From an uncultured Pseudomonadales bacterium (GTDB lineage Bacteria; Pseudomonadota; Gammaproteobacteria; Pseudomonadales; Cellvibrionaceae): DNA of 64,000 nucleotides. Of this stretch, positions 53,370 to 63,200 are shown one piece after another. The DNA lies in the NCBI GenBank assembly GCA_947489425.1, contig CANLDL010000003.1:248001-312000 (forward strand). Reading direction: 5' to 3'. The translations under genes were made by a program, and so were the position numbers. Numbering within the stretch: the first letter of the stretch is position 1; each line of letters starts with the position of its first letter. Below the pieces are notes generated by a model. The model did not search any database, was not told where the DNA came from, and saw nothing but the letters and a program-made list of their open reading frames with translations.

Positions 53370-53828
53370 TTAGCTATCCATTTGCTTTCTTATTGATTGA
53401 AATGACCACTGAAAAATAACAAAAAAACAAGCGATACTAAACCCTATAAATTCCCAATTTAAATTAAAACTACTCTCTGTAAAACTATTTCTATATAAGG
53501 CTATAACACTTACAACCAAGCTATACATACATATATGAAATATAAATTTTTCAACCACTAACACCCAAAAAATCTTTCGAGAAGAATAAGAAAACCACAC
53601 TCCATATAAAAAAATTAATATAAGAAAAGGGGCAAAAAAGGTGTAAAGCACTTGAACCATTCTAGCAATTTCATTAGGGCTAAATATTGGACCACTATCT
53701 ATAAATTCGTGAACTTCCAATGCCAAAGGAACTGCAGACAAAACAAAAAGCATAGTCAATACAATGCTAATTGAAATTAAACGAAAACGATATAATTTAC
53801 TTATAAGTGTCATAAGCAGGAAATCCAC
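53370..53828 (-). CDS. Membrane protein with duplicated leader (152 aa)
   Basis: The start is GTG at 53828, or ATG five codons later. The first 26 residues (MDFLLMTLISKLYRFRLISI and on) closely match the leader of the Tai4-like protein at 56357. After that the proteins are unrelated. This one has three more hydrophobic segments and should span the membrane. Upstream non-coding DNA is also similar between the two loci. A possible immunity protein with an exchanged body. Confidence 0.65.
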   Translation of the reverse strand: MDFLLMTLISKLYRFRLISISIVLTMLFVLSAVPLALEVHEFIDSGPIFSPNEIARMVQVLYTFFAPFLILIFLYGVWFSYSSRKIFWVLVVEKFIFHICMYSLVVSVIALYRNSFTESSFNLNWEFIGFSIACFFVIFQWSFQSIRKQMDS

Positions 53829-53872
53829 TTGAATTAGATTTGACCTATTAACAATTTAACAACCAGAACTAA

Positions 53873-53947
53873 TTATATGGCAATAAAAAATATCCGTACT
53901 GAATAATCAACCCAACTAGTTCCATCAAGGCTTTTAAAATTACACAC
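53873..53947 (-). pseudogene. Truncated copy of the 93-aa gene
   Basis: A frame of 24 codons from GTG at 53947 reads CNFKSLDGTSWVDYSVRIFF and then TAA. The intact gene at 56711 begins MCNFKNLDGTSWVDHAIQIFF. A 2-bp insertion near the start removes the original ATG frame, and the rest of the gene is missing. It precedes the duplicated leader gene, in the same order as the intact pair. Confidence 0.78.
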
Positions 53948-54319
53948 ATTGCCTACTCATATACCTATAAGATATATAATAAATAACAACAAAAATCTGC
54001 TATCTCGTAAAAATTGTCATAACAAACCGCCAAAAAATATAAAAACAATTAGGCCAAGAACTAACACTTAAAAACTAGAAACCCAAAAACACCATTTATA
54101 ACGCACACCGTATAAATTTACCATGCACACTAAAGCTAGAAAAAATGAAATTGGAGCAATCCTTCTTTGTATTAGCTAAAGTACAACCAAGACTAGTTTT
54201 CAGACAAGAATTAGAAACATAGTAACTATGAAATTTCGGATGAGATTCATAAAAAAAGGAATTCCATCAGAATCGTAACCAATTATTCCATCTTCTATTG
54301 ATGCTCGACTAACCTTTCT
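53948..54319. other. Decayed gap in the immunity array
   Basis: About 370 AT-rich bases. The end next to the truncated copy resembles the DNA at the vgrG stop, with TATGAGTAGG on the minus strand. On the minus strand at about 54206-54256, a short frame MNLIRNFIVTMFLILV then stop looks like an orphan signal peptide. I see no intact gene. The stretch is probably a graveyard of older immunity genes. Confidence 0.4.
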
Positions 54320-54730
54320 TTATTGCCTTGAATAACCAACAAAAGACTCTGCCTCTATCACTGTATCGTTGGGATCATATTTGGCCTCCCCAGATATAGA
54401 ATCAACCCAAATCCCACCTAACAAGCTTCCTTTTGGCTTCATTTTAGATAACGGCCTAAACGTATAAACATAATATTTATCTGAAACAAAATACATAACA
54501 GAATTTTTTACCCATACGTGATAATCCATACCCTTTGGATTTTCTTTATAGAACTTTATCTGTATACGCCAGGATTCCTCTAAACTAATAGGGGCATTTT
54601 TTACAAATTCTTCGAAGCCAGGGGTTCCATACGCAATTAGTTTCATCTTTTCTGTATCTTGCGCATGTGAGGTTAACGTTATAGCAATGAATAATATAAC
54701 TAGACATTTTTTCAATATTAAGGGTTCCAA
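54320..54730 (-). CDS. Secreted paralogue of the adjacent lipoprotein (136 aa)
   Basis: The likely start is TTG at 54730, with GGAAG just upstream; another TTG lies five codons later. A signal peptide ends near SHA (about residue 23). The mature part is related to the gene at 55218: YGTPGFEEFV, QIKFYKENP, YYVYTFRPLSK and GIWVDSISGEAKY recur in order. Both products are 136 aa, which supports the chosen starts. The family is unknown; periplasmic immunity is plausible. Confidence 0.68.
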   Translation of the reverse strand: MEPLILKKCLVILFIAITLTSHAQDTEKMKLIAYGTPGFEEFVKNAPISLEESWRIQIKFYKENPKGMDYHVWVKNSVMYFVSDKYYVYTFRPLSKMKPKGSLLGGIWVDSISGEAKYDPNDTVIEAESFVGYSRQ

Positions 54731-54807
54731 TTTTTCTTCCTGTTTAAGAAGTGTAATATTAGCCTGCTTTGATCTTAGAGATATAATTCATTGACTCTAC
54801 TTAATTT

Positions 54808-55218
54808 CTACTCACCGCCTAGGCCTGAATTTGATTTCGCTTTAAGGAAAGTTGAATTGTTGACATATTTGGCTTCGCCAGTCATCGCGTTTATCCAAAT
54901 GCCTTCCAGTAGCATACCTTCAATAATTTTTTGATTAATATGCGATAGTGTATAAACATAATGGCCATCTGCAATAAAGAACAGTCTTGAAGATGAACGA
55001 TAGTAGTCAATACTCCAATGGCTTGGGTTGTTTTTATAAAAATTTAACTGTTTTTCCCAAGCTTCTTGAGGGCTAACATTTGCGCTATTATTAACAAACT
55101 GGTTGAACTCTTCGGTTCCGTAGAGAATTATATCCATCTTATTCTCCTTATCATATGAGCATGAAGATAATGTTATCATGAAAAGGCAGAAATAAATAAA
55201 AGTTATTGTTTTAAGCAT
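54808..55218 (-). CDS. Putative immunity lipoprotein, paralogue of its neighbour (136 aa)
   Basis: From ATG at 55218 the lipobox LSSC puts the lipid on Cys20. The mature part shares the pattern YGTEEFNQFV, QLNFYKNNP, GHYVYTLSH and GIWINAMTGEAKY with the gene at 54730. An upstream TTG frame to 55266 is less likely. Tandem small lipoproteins behind a VgrG with an extra domain fit periplasmic immunity roles. No family is recognised. Confidence 0.68.
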   Translation of the reverse strand: MLKTITFIYFCLFMITLSSCSYDKENKMDIILYGTEEFNQFVNNSANVSPQEAWEKQLNFYKNNPSHWSIDYYRSSSRLFFIADGHYVYTLSHINQKIIEGMLLEGIWINAMTGEAKYVNNSTFLKAKSNSGLGGE

Positions 55219-55309
55219 AAACGATGTAACCTTCTTTACATATAAATACGATTTAATATACTTCAATAAGCATCATAAATAGGGAATTCACCACTGTCTT
55301 TTTAAAAAT

Positions 55310-55741
55310 CTATGGAATACTTACACAGCTAAAGCTGTCAGGCCGGATAATTTGTTTTTCAGGATCAATAATAAACCACAAATAGCGCCCCCATCCTTCT
55401 CTAGACTTACTCTCGCCATAACTAAAACTACACATGTTTTCACCTTTATCTCCACACTCTAAGCGGCTATAAAAACTCTTCGATTTGTAGTGAGTAGACG
55501 TATTCAGATAGTTGGACAAAAAATCAGAAACCTGCAAGCCATCTTTTATAGTTTCTCCGTTCACATCTATCAGCTCACAACTATTTTCTTTAATCTCTAC
55601 ATTTCCCATAGAGAATAACTGCTGAAATATAAATGAAGCTTCATTTATAGCCACTTGCTTTTTAGGTGAAGGGTTGGCATATAACACACCCAAGCCAAAC
55701 CCTACTATAAGTAGTACCGGGTAAATTATTTTATTCCCCAA
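55310..55741 (-). CDS. Exported or membrane-anchored protein of unknown function (143 aa)
   Basis: One N-terminal hydrophobic segment (about 5-22) acts as anchor or signal. The rest is soluble, with four Cys that could form two disulfides (ENSCELID, RLECGDKGENMC and a C-terminal SFSCVSIP). I do not recognise it. It lies within the run of presumed immunity genes on the vgrG strand. Confidence 0.6.
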   Translation of the reverse strand: MGNKIIYPVLLIVGFGLGVLYANPSPKKQVAINEASFIFQQLFSMGNVEIKENSCELIDVNGETIKDGLQVSDFLSNYLNTSTHYKSKSFYSRLECGDKGENMCSFSYGESKSREGWGRYLWFIIDPEKQIIRPDSFSCVSIP

Positions 55742-55886
55742 AATAACACCTCTTTTGACAATTCTTTATTGCTATACCATAAGTCAAATTCACTCAGAAC
55801 TACTAACCTCCTCATCAACAACTAGCGCATATGCAGGGCCAACAGAATAAATAAAGAATCATATAACATGATCTAGTCTCCGTTAT

Positions 55887-56357
55887 TTATTGAATATACT
55901 GATCTTGTGATTCAATAAATTCACTAAACTCCGCTGAGTTATATATAATCAAACACGTGTCGAATACTAAAGCTTTGTTGCCATGCTTTATTCTTGACTC
56001 AAATGAACTATAAACTGATTCAATAAACTCTCTCGTCTTTCTATAAGGATCATGCAAAGTTTCCAGCGTATCCTCGTTTTGCTTTATCTGATGCATACCT
56101 ATACCCATAAAATGATAAACACCTCCAGATAAAGAAACATCGCTTTTTAATTCTGACTCCTCATCAAACCGGCTTACCACACATTTTGCCAACCCATAAT
56201 TTTTTAATATAGTTCTCGCTTCACTAATAGAGGCATAATTTTCTTTATTCTCTAACGCATTGGCCTGCTGGAAAATAATCATAGCCAGTACAATGCCAAC
56301 TGAAATCAAAAGAAAACGATAAAATTTACCAACGATCATCATAAGCAGGAAATCCAT
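55887..56357 (-). CDS. Tai4-like putative T6SS amidase immunity protein
   Basis: The 156-aa protein has a signal peptide (cleavage near QQANA, about residue 33). The mature part resembles Tai4-type immunity proteins: NYGLAKCVVSRF, DVSLSGGVYHFMG and a late DTCLIIYNS whose Cys could pair with the first Cys. ATG at 56357 or the ATG five codons later may be the start. Tai4 blocks the periplasmic amidase Tae4, yet no Tae4 is visible here. It shares its leader with the gene at 53828. Confidence 0.55.
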   Translation of the reverse strand: MDFLLMMIVGKFYRFLLISVGIVLAMIIFQQANALENKENYASISEARTILKNYGLAKCVVSRFDEESELKSDVSLSGGVYHFMGIGMHQIKQNEDTLETLHDPYRKTREFIESVYSSFESRIKHGNKALVFDTCLIIYNSAEFSEFIESQDQYIQ

Positions 56358-56429
56358 TTGAATTAGGCTTAACCTATTAATAATTTAATAGCCAGAAGTT
56401 ATTGTGTAGCAGCAAAGAAACACTTAAAC

Positions 56430-56711
56430 CTACCCCCACTGCCCTATAATAGCGGCACTTATCCAGAGCCCTCCAGAAATTAGTAGCGTTAGTGAAATGG
56501 CTCCTACCAAAGACAAATAAAATTTTAAGCCCTTAAAATTAACATTCATCTTGTAACGATAAAATAAAAAAACATATATAGGAAAAAAACCTATCAACAA
56601 GGTTGATATTACTACGCCCAAATGATCAACCAAACATGCACAACCAAGAAAAAAAATTTGTATTGCATGATCAACCCAGCTGGTTCCATCAAGATTTTTA
56701 AAATTACACAT
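56430..56711 (-). CDS. Small membrane protein directly after vgrG (93 aa)
   Basis: The 93-aa product has two or three hydrophobic segments (about 18-46 and 65-90). It starts 5 nt after the vgrG stop, so translation is probably coupled to the VgrG effector. That makes it a good candidate for immunity to the VgrG C-terminal domain. A truncated copy exists at 53873-53947. No family is recognised. Confidence 0.65.
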   Translation of the reverse strand: MCNFKNLDGTSWVDHAIQIFFLGCACLVDHLGVVISTLLIGFFPIYVFLFYRYKMNVNFKGLKFYLSLVGAISLTLLISGGLWISAAIIGQWG

Positions 56712-56716
56712 ATCGT

Positions 56717-59293
56717 CTACTCATATGTTTTGAAAGCATCTACTGCTTGCTTTACTCGATTATCAACACCACTCCAAACAACATCATCCAAAAATATATT
56801 GGGCCCACCTAAATAGCCATATCCTCCACCTTCAGTCAGAACATGGTATGAAGAACCTCGCTTAACCACTTTTCGCTCAACTATGCCTGGGTGGAGAGCA
56901 TGATCTTCAAGTGTTTCATTTCTAACACCTATCTGTATTCCATTGGAGTCGTAAATAGCTGTAGATTTAACATGATCCTCTCCAAAAGGCCCTGGAATAT
57001 CTACATCACCAATATAGTTTTCGCCAGCTACGAAGGGAGTAACTTGATTAGGGTGTACTCCATAATTGTTTACAGCACCCACTATATCTTCAAGAGCACA
57101 ATCACTGACAGAGCAAATAGGATCTGAGAGACGACTGTATTTATGGTTACCTTTAGTTATATAGTTTTCTGTCCAATCTTCCTCTACTGGAACGCCCTCA
57201 CCCAACACCACAGCAGCCTGATTTGTCTGCGCTGCATTTTTCAACGTTGTCGCCAATGGCTGCGGCGATGGTGGCGTTATACTCGGCGCGGGTGCTTTTG
57301 CCGCTTCCATCGGCGGGTTTACTGGCGCCTCTGAAGGCTTAACATCTTGCACACCTTTATCGGTGGCGAGCCTCGCAGCCGTTGCACTATTGGCCTGTAC
57401 TGGGGTTCCTATACCTGGTGAGCCGCCCTCATTAATATTGACGACGTTGCCTTGTATGGTAATGCCACTACCGTCTATTTTAATAAAGCCACCGCTGGAC
57501 TCTATGGTCAACTCTTGCCCGCTTTCTAATACAATATTTTTGCCTGCTTTAAAATATTGCGTATCACCGGCACTTAGGTGATAGTGTTTGCCCACTTGAT
57601 GCGCGTGTTCTTCGCCCACGGTTACGCTGTATTTGCGGCCGGTAGCTTCGTTGCGATCGCGCTCTACTTTTGAGTGGCTATCGTTGCCGATATCCTCTGC
57701 TCTGTCGTTGTTAACACGTAAGTCGCGGTCGTGACGAATATGTTCTCTGCGATCGTTTTCAATTATAAGGTCTTGGTCTTTTTGGGCATGAACATAAACC
57801 TGCTCTTTACCTTTAGCATCTTCAAAGCGCAATTCGTTATAGCCTTTGCCCTTGTGGGTTTTTGACTTGATGCTCATGCGCGTTTTATTGGCCGGTAGTT
57901 TATAGGGCGGCAGATTATCTTGGTGGTACGTACGTCCCATAACAATCGGTTGATCCGGGTCGCCTTCTAGGAAGGAGATGATGACCTCGTGGCCAATACG
58001 TGGGATAGCAATGCTACCGTACTGGCCACCGGCCCAACCTTGAGCAACGCGTATCCAACAGCTAGAGTACTCGTCACTTTTACCGTAGCGATCCCAAGGA
58101 AACTGTATACGCACACGACCAAATTCATCACAAAATATCTCTTCACCGGCAGGGCCAACAACGTGGGCCATTTGTGGGCCGTCTATCTTAGGCTTCTCGA
58201 AAGGTGTTGCGCGCCATGGTTGATCCCAAGGTATACAAGTCGTTGTTAAGGTCGTTTTAGGTTGTGACTCTTGTGTTCCGGTGTGATCGACAGCGTCTTC
58301 TTTTAAGGCCTGAGGCTGATGAATACTCAAGTGGTTAGCAATGCTTACCCACACATGGTCGTGGTGTTCACTAACGCCTTTAAGCTCTATACCTTGGCCT
58401 GCACTAAAATGTAAGTGGTCATTTTGTATGGTGGCTATACGTTGGGCACTTTGGCGATGCTCTTGGCGATATTGTACAAAGGGTTGGCCCTGCGCGTCTT
58501 TCTTGTAGCGTCCATGGTAATCGTAGTGTTCGTAGTGCGTGTGCTGGTCGCCAAGGTTAAGGCCTTCGTATTTGTGGTCGAGGCTGTAACGTGGGTTTTT
58601 AAAGGTGTAGTCGCGCTCGGCACTGCGCGCCGTAACTCTCTGCTCTTGGTAGCGGAAGGACCATACCGAGGCCTCATTTTTATTGGCGCTGTTATTGCGC
58701 ACGGCATAGCTACCCGGTAGACGGTCAACTTTGCTAATACGGTCGGCAATATAGAGTTTATGGCTACCTTTTTCGTGAATAAACCAAAAGATCAAACCCT
58801 CTTCTGCTGCAAGGCGGGAGACAAACCGTAGGTCGGTTTCGTTGTACTGTACACAGTACTCACGGGTCTCTTTGGGGCTATCTAGATCAAACTCAAAATG
58901 AATAATACCGTGCTGCTGCAAAACCTCGGCAATAATCTCATCGACTTTTTTGAGCTGAAATATACGGCAATTGGAGACGTGTTCGAGCCGTTGTAAGGCC
59001 GGACGTATTTGTACGGTATAGCTGCGGTAACGTGGCCCACGGTCAGCCTCGATCACAGAGTCAATTACACCGTGCAGATGGCGCTTAATCTCTGCTCCAT
59101 CCCATAGTGTGATACTAGCCTCTTGATCGATGAGTGCAGTCTCACTCAATGACGGGCTTGCATAAATCGATTCGACAACATCGATTGATAAGCTAAATAG
59201 CTCAGAGAGTTGCTCATTGAAGTCCAAATGTAGAATGTCTGCAGCGATACCGCCAAGGGTGGCAGTAACGCGATAATCAGATTGACTGGCCAT
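56717..59293 (-). CDS. vgrG: VgrG spike protein with unassigned C-terminal domain
   Basis: The 858-aa protein has the gp27-like part (about 1-370), the OB fold and gp5-like part (EIFCDEFGRVRIQFPWDR, AQGWAGGQYGSIAIPRIGHEV) and a beta-helix to about 610. A Pro/Ala linker (about 630-700) leads to an extra domain of about 155 residues. That domain has two Cys in ICSVSDCALED, a conserved-looking DHALHPGIVERKVV and a Gly-rich TEGGGYGYLGG block. It reads as an effector domain, but I cannot name it. Hcp lies 149 bp upstream. Confidence 0.93.
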   Translation of the reverse strand: MASQSDYRVTATLGGIAADILHLDFNEQLSELFSLSIDVVESIYASPSLSETALIDQEASITLWDGAEIKRHLHGVIDSVIEADRGPRYRSYTVQIRPALQRLEHVSNCRIFQLKKVDEIIAEVLQQHGIIHFEFDLDSPKETREYCVQYNETDLRFVSRLAAEEGLIFWFIHEKGSHKLYIADRISKVDRLPGSYAVRNNSANKNEASVWSFRYQEQRVTARSAERDYTFKNPRYSLDHKYEGLNLGDQHTHYEHYDYHGRYKKDAQGQPFVQYRQEHRQSAQRIATIQNDHLHFSAGQGIELKGVSEHHDHVWVSIANHLSIHQPQALKEDAVDHTGTQESQPKTTLTTTCIPWDQPWRATPFEKPKIDGPQMAHVVGPAGEEIFCDEFGRVRIQFPWDRYGKSDEYSSCWIRVAQGWAGGQYGSIAIPRIGHEVIISFLEGDPDQPIVMGRTYHQDNLPPYKLPANKTRMSIKSKTHKGKGYNELRFEDAKGKEQVYVHAQKDQDLIIENDRREHIRHDRDLRVNNDRAEDIGNDSHSKVERDRNEATGRKYSVTVGEEHAHQVGKHYHLSAGDTQYFKAGKNIVLESGQELTIESSGGFIKIDGSGITIQGNVVNINEGGSPGIGTPVQANSATAARLATDKGVQDVKPSEAPVNPPMEAAKAPAPSITPPSPQPLATTLKNAAQTNQAAVVLGEGVPVEEDWTENYITKGNHKYSRLSDPICSVSDCALEDIVGAVNNYGVHPNQVTPFVAGENYIGDVDIPGPFGEDHVKSTAIYDSNGIQIGVRNETLEDHALHPGIVERKVVKRGSSYHVLTEGGGYGYLGGPNIFLDDVVWSGVDNRVKQAVDAFKTYE

Positions 59294-59363
59294 GTGAAAA
59301 TTACCTTTTCAATGTAAATGCTATTCCATGTAACGGGTCTTATATAACGGGCCTTATACAATG

Positions 59364-59421
59364 CCTTTATTGGGATGAATAACTTCCCAATAAGGACAGG
59401 CCACTGTCGTAGCAGCCTGTC
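59364..59421. terminator. Two adjacent hairpins between hcp and vgrG
   Basis: CCTTTATTGGGA (59364-59375) pairs with TCCCAATAAGG (59385-59395), and GACAGG (59395-59400) with CCTGTC (59416-59421). They follow hcp on the minus strand without a strong T-run. They probably act as partial terminators or as 3' protection of the abundant hcp message. Confidence 0.5.
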
Positions 59422-59442
59422 TTGCATATATACCAGAGGCAA

Positions 59443-59961
59443 TTACGCTTCTAGTGGTGCGCGCCAGTCATCAGAACCTGAGGTACCAGCAACGGTATGC
59501 TCCCAAGTAATTTTGCGATAGGCCAATGACACACGGATTTTTTGTGTAAAGTCAGAGTTACTCGGATCTTGTGCATGTGGCAATAAGGTGTTGATATCAA
59601 CAATGGTTGCGTCTTCCAAGATGGTCGAGAAGAAGTGCTCTTGCTTGCCTTCGGTAGAGGTGCGATACCATTTTACTTCGATATTTGGCAGCATTTCGCC
59701 CGAGGTTAATGCGTTGTACATAAGCGGTACAGATTTGTTAAGCGCGCAAGTAAATTGAAACGCTTTGTGAACACGTTGACCCGCTGGCTGGCCACTTTGT
59801 GGGTCAGTCGGTACGGTCACGGTGTGATCAATTTCTTGTACTAAGATTTCGTCTTCGTGACCTTCAACAAAAACATTGCCCACTGACTCGGCAGTAAATG
59901 AACCTTGAGTGATGTTTCCTTGTGTAGCCCCTTCGATAGAAATATAAGCGGGAGTTGGCAT
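59443..59961 (-). CDS. hcp: T6SS tube protein Hcp
   Basis: The 172-aa protein matches Hcp: AYISIEGATQGNITQGSFT at the start, HKAFQFTCALNKSVPLMYNAL in the middle, and KIRVSLAYRKITWEHTVAG near the end. It stacks as hexamer rings to form the tube carrying effectors. AGGAGCATAC stands directly before the ATG. It lies between tssM and vgrG. Confidence 0.95.
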   Translation of the reverse strand: MPTPAYISIEGATQGNITQGSFTAESVGNVFVEGHEDEILVQEIDHTVTVPTDPQSGQPAGQRVHKAFQFTCALNKSVPLMYNALTSGEMLPNIEVKWYRTSTEGKQEHFFSTILEDATIVDINTLLPHAQDPSNSDFTQKIRVSLAYRKITWEHTVAGTSGSDDWRAPLEA

Positions 59962-60276
59962 TGTATGCTCCTTACGTTAATAAAAAAGTTAATGAAAAAT
60001 AAATAAAAAATTAATGGTTAAACAGTATTAACATCCCCCTAAATCCATTAGTGATGAGGAAGATAAACTGTACATAGCACAAGCTGTACCAATAACAAAA
60101 AAGCATTTAATATCAATAAGTTAACAGCAAAAGACACTCTAAAGATGTATTTTTTTAATAAAACCGAGCAAGATCTTGCCCGATTCAGGCAAGATCTTGC
60201 TCAAATACCATAAGCCATTGATTTTAATAGTATTCTTTAAAGGCGATCGAGCAACTTTTTGCCCGACCTAGTCCAA
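59962..60276. other. Gap between tssM and hcp with terminator and presumed hcp promoter
   Basis: About 315 bases without a gene. A perfect 15-bp inverted repeat at 60166-60202 lies on the tssM side. The remaining AT-rich DNA should hold a strong hcp promoter. Confidence 0.5.
60166..60202 (-). terminator. Perfect 15-bp hairpin after tssM
   Basis: GAGCAAGATCTTGCC (60166-60180) is mirrored exactly by GGCAAGATCTTGCTC (60188-60202) around 7 nt. On the minus strand it is followed by GGTTTTATT and further T. It lies 75 bp after the tssM stop and separates the tss operon from hcp. Confidence 0.7.
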
Positions 60277-63200
60277 CTACCTTCTTGAGAGGCTTTTAAC
60301 TGGGTTTTTCGACTGCAACAGGGTACGCGGTAGCGAAAAACTCTCAAAAAGCTGATGGATTAATGGGCTATTGCTTTTTTCCGAGCGGACACGGTAGCGC
60401 ATACTGCCATTGCCTAATGTCAGTGTTATATCAACCATGTTATCGCTGACACCATTAATGCGTGCTTTCTCGAGCAGACGAAACCACGACCAAGGGCCAC
60501 GATAGCGAAAGGCTTTACCGTTGCCACTGGTATCTATGATTGTCAGCTGAGTTTGCGCACTATCGCGTAGCGTATTTGGCCAAATTAAGCGGCTGCTATG
60601 AGTAGGACCGTGGTTATAAGAGACTCGCTGACCGTCGATATCGATAACGCTGCGAAGTTTATTCGCCGATAACGCCAATGGCTCTAAACTAAAGTCCACA
60701 TTTAAGCCGCCTCGGCTATCAAAAAAGCCATTTTGGATTTGCCATGCAGCTTCGAGTTGCTCAAGCACGTCGATGCGCACTAGGTAGCTTTCATCCTCTT
60801 GGGAGTAAAGCGCGTTAAGGTTATCGTGCAAGAACAGCTTTAAGTACTCGTCATAAAACTGCTGTAGTTTTCCTTGCGGGCCAAACATGAGCTCGAAGTC
60901 TTCTAACGATGTATCAATTGGCGAGTCAGGATTGAATGGGTATCTGCTAGCCAGACGCTCTTGATAAAAGCTATACACTTCTTCATCCCAACGCTTTTCC
61001 AATTCCTGCAGTGCTTTTACCAACATCACTTGCCAAGACTCTGCGGCAACTTTAGAGATATGCGCAGAGAGCGGCTCAGGTAGGCCATCGGCGATACGCG
61101 TTAACACATAGAGCGGGTCGGTGCCGTCTAGCTCAAAGCGACTGCGGGTTGCTTTAAGTGCAGCCTTACCTCGATCGGGTGCATTTTGTATCGCCGCCAT
61201 ATAATCGTAGGCATCACTCAACGCTACTGTTAGCGTCTGATAAAGTGAGCCATCGTCGTCGGAGGTTTGCTCTAACAGGCCGGTAAGGCGATTGAAATTA
61301 CGTCGAATACCATCAGCACCGCGCCAGTGTTCGCTAGCTAGCAATGTTTTTTCTGCCTCGGTCAGTGCTGTACCTTGCTCAACTTTTAAGTCGGGGTAGA
61401 TATCAACATTGTCTTTGAGCATACCTAACAGACGTTGAATCGGTTCTGAAGAGCCACTGAGAATATCGAGAGTTTGCACGGCGTATTCGATATCGGCAAA
61501 CTCACGGATTTCCATTTCTCGTAATGCGCGTTTCCAGTACTCGGTGTAATCACTGATATATAGCGCACGAATTTCTTTCGCTAATTGCTTTTTGTCTGCC
61601 TCGCTATAGGTACTGGTCTGCTTTTCTCCAATCACCCATTCATCAACGATGGCCAAATCAAGAATATTTTCGCTACGTTGAATAAAATAATTACGATAAG
61701 CAGGTGCCGTATAAAGTGCTGGTATCATAAATGCCTGTAGCGATTTTTGAGGCGAGTCGCTATCGGCAATAAAGCTACCGTCGTTTTCAGCTGCAGCGCT
61801 AGACTGCTGTAATGTATATTCGATATCTTGTTCGTTTTTATAAAGCACATCGAATTCACTACCAATAAATTGCCGTATATTAATATCGTTACGCAGCTCA
61901 ATTTGGGCATCTTGTTTAATGCTTTCATAAAGTCTGTGCGCTGTTGACAGTTGGCTCAAATCTTTTTGTGCATCAGCAACAATATCGTCGGCGTAGCGTA
62001 GTAAATATAAACGTGTGATTTGGTCATCACTGACTTCTTCACGACTCGCTAAAGAGAAGAAAGCCGGGATATCAGCACTAACAAGATTCATCGCATAGTT
62101 TAAATGAGCCATTAATTCTTTTTGCTCTGCCCCACTAATCCCATATTCATCATCTTGCCATTTGGCTTCCATCCAACTTTGTACTATCTGTTTGTGCCTT
62201 TCGTTGCTCTGTTTATCACCTGCAGTGCGACTATCTATGTCTTGCATAATGCGATAAACACGCAGCGCAGAGAGTTTTTCATTACTGCCATCTTCAGCAT
62301 TATTAATGCTTTCAAGTAAGCCCACCGCCAACTGAGGCAAAAAACGTGTTTGCAGTAAATTAAGATAGGTCTCTTCAACTTTAGGACCAATGGCATGGCC
62401 TTGATAAAGCCCCATGTCAGCAACGACTTGTGGTTTTTCACGATAGTTATCAAACAAAGCAATGGCGTTATAGATTTGATTTAACGGCTTCAACATATCG
62501 TGGCCGGTGATATCCACTCGCCATTTTTGACCGTTGCTACGTCGCTGGCTCTCTGCGCGTAACGCTTCAAACTGCTGGCTTTCTTTAACCACTTGGGCAG
62601 CTGCATTAGTATTGGTCAAATAGTAGTGATGCCAACCACCAATAACGAGCACACCAATTAAAGTAGCCAATACCCCATTAGCTATTAAGGTACGTTTTTT
62701 GTGTCGCATCATGCGAATGTTATCGCCCGCAAGTCCCGCTTCTGGGTAAATAATTTTTTGAAAGAGAGATTGCGAAAAATAAGTAACCGAGCGCTTAATC
62801 GATTTCGCCGCTTCGATTCTTGCCGGCAAATCATAAGAGGCAGCCGCAGCCTGCACAAAAGTATTGTGTGGAATGCCCTGCTGATAAACCGAAGTAAAGT
62901 ACACGCCACGAACGAGAGCAGGCGTAGAGTATCTATCTTGATCTAACACTTCTTCAAAAAAGTCGAGCAGGGTTTCTTTAACACCAACAAGTTGGCGATT
63001 AAAGCTAAATAATCCATTACGTGTTTTTTGATCTGGTGCACTAGCTAAAGCATCAAAGGTTTTTGATGCAAGATTATCGACAAAGGTCTCGTAGTGTAAT
63101 TGTAATTCGTCGAGCCACGCGGATGTATCACTTTTGTTGTCTGCTGACAGCGCAAAACCAAAGGGCTTTTCACGCTCCGCAGGCGAAAGCTGACCAAAGA

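Noticed and set aside
60166..60202. Perfect inverted repeat considered as a mobile-element end
   Set aside because: Single copy in the window, followed by T-rich DNA after tssM; a terminator is simpler.
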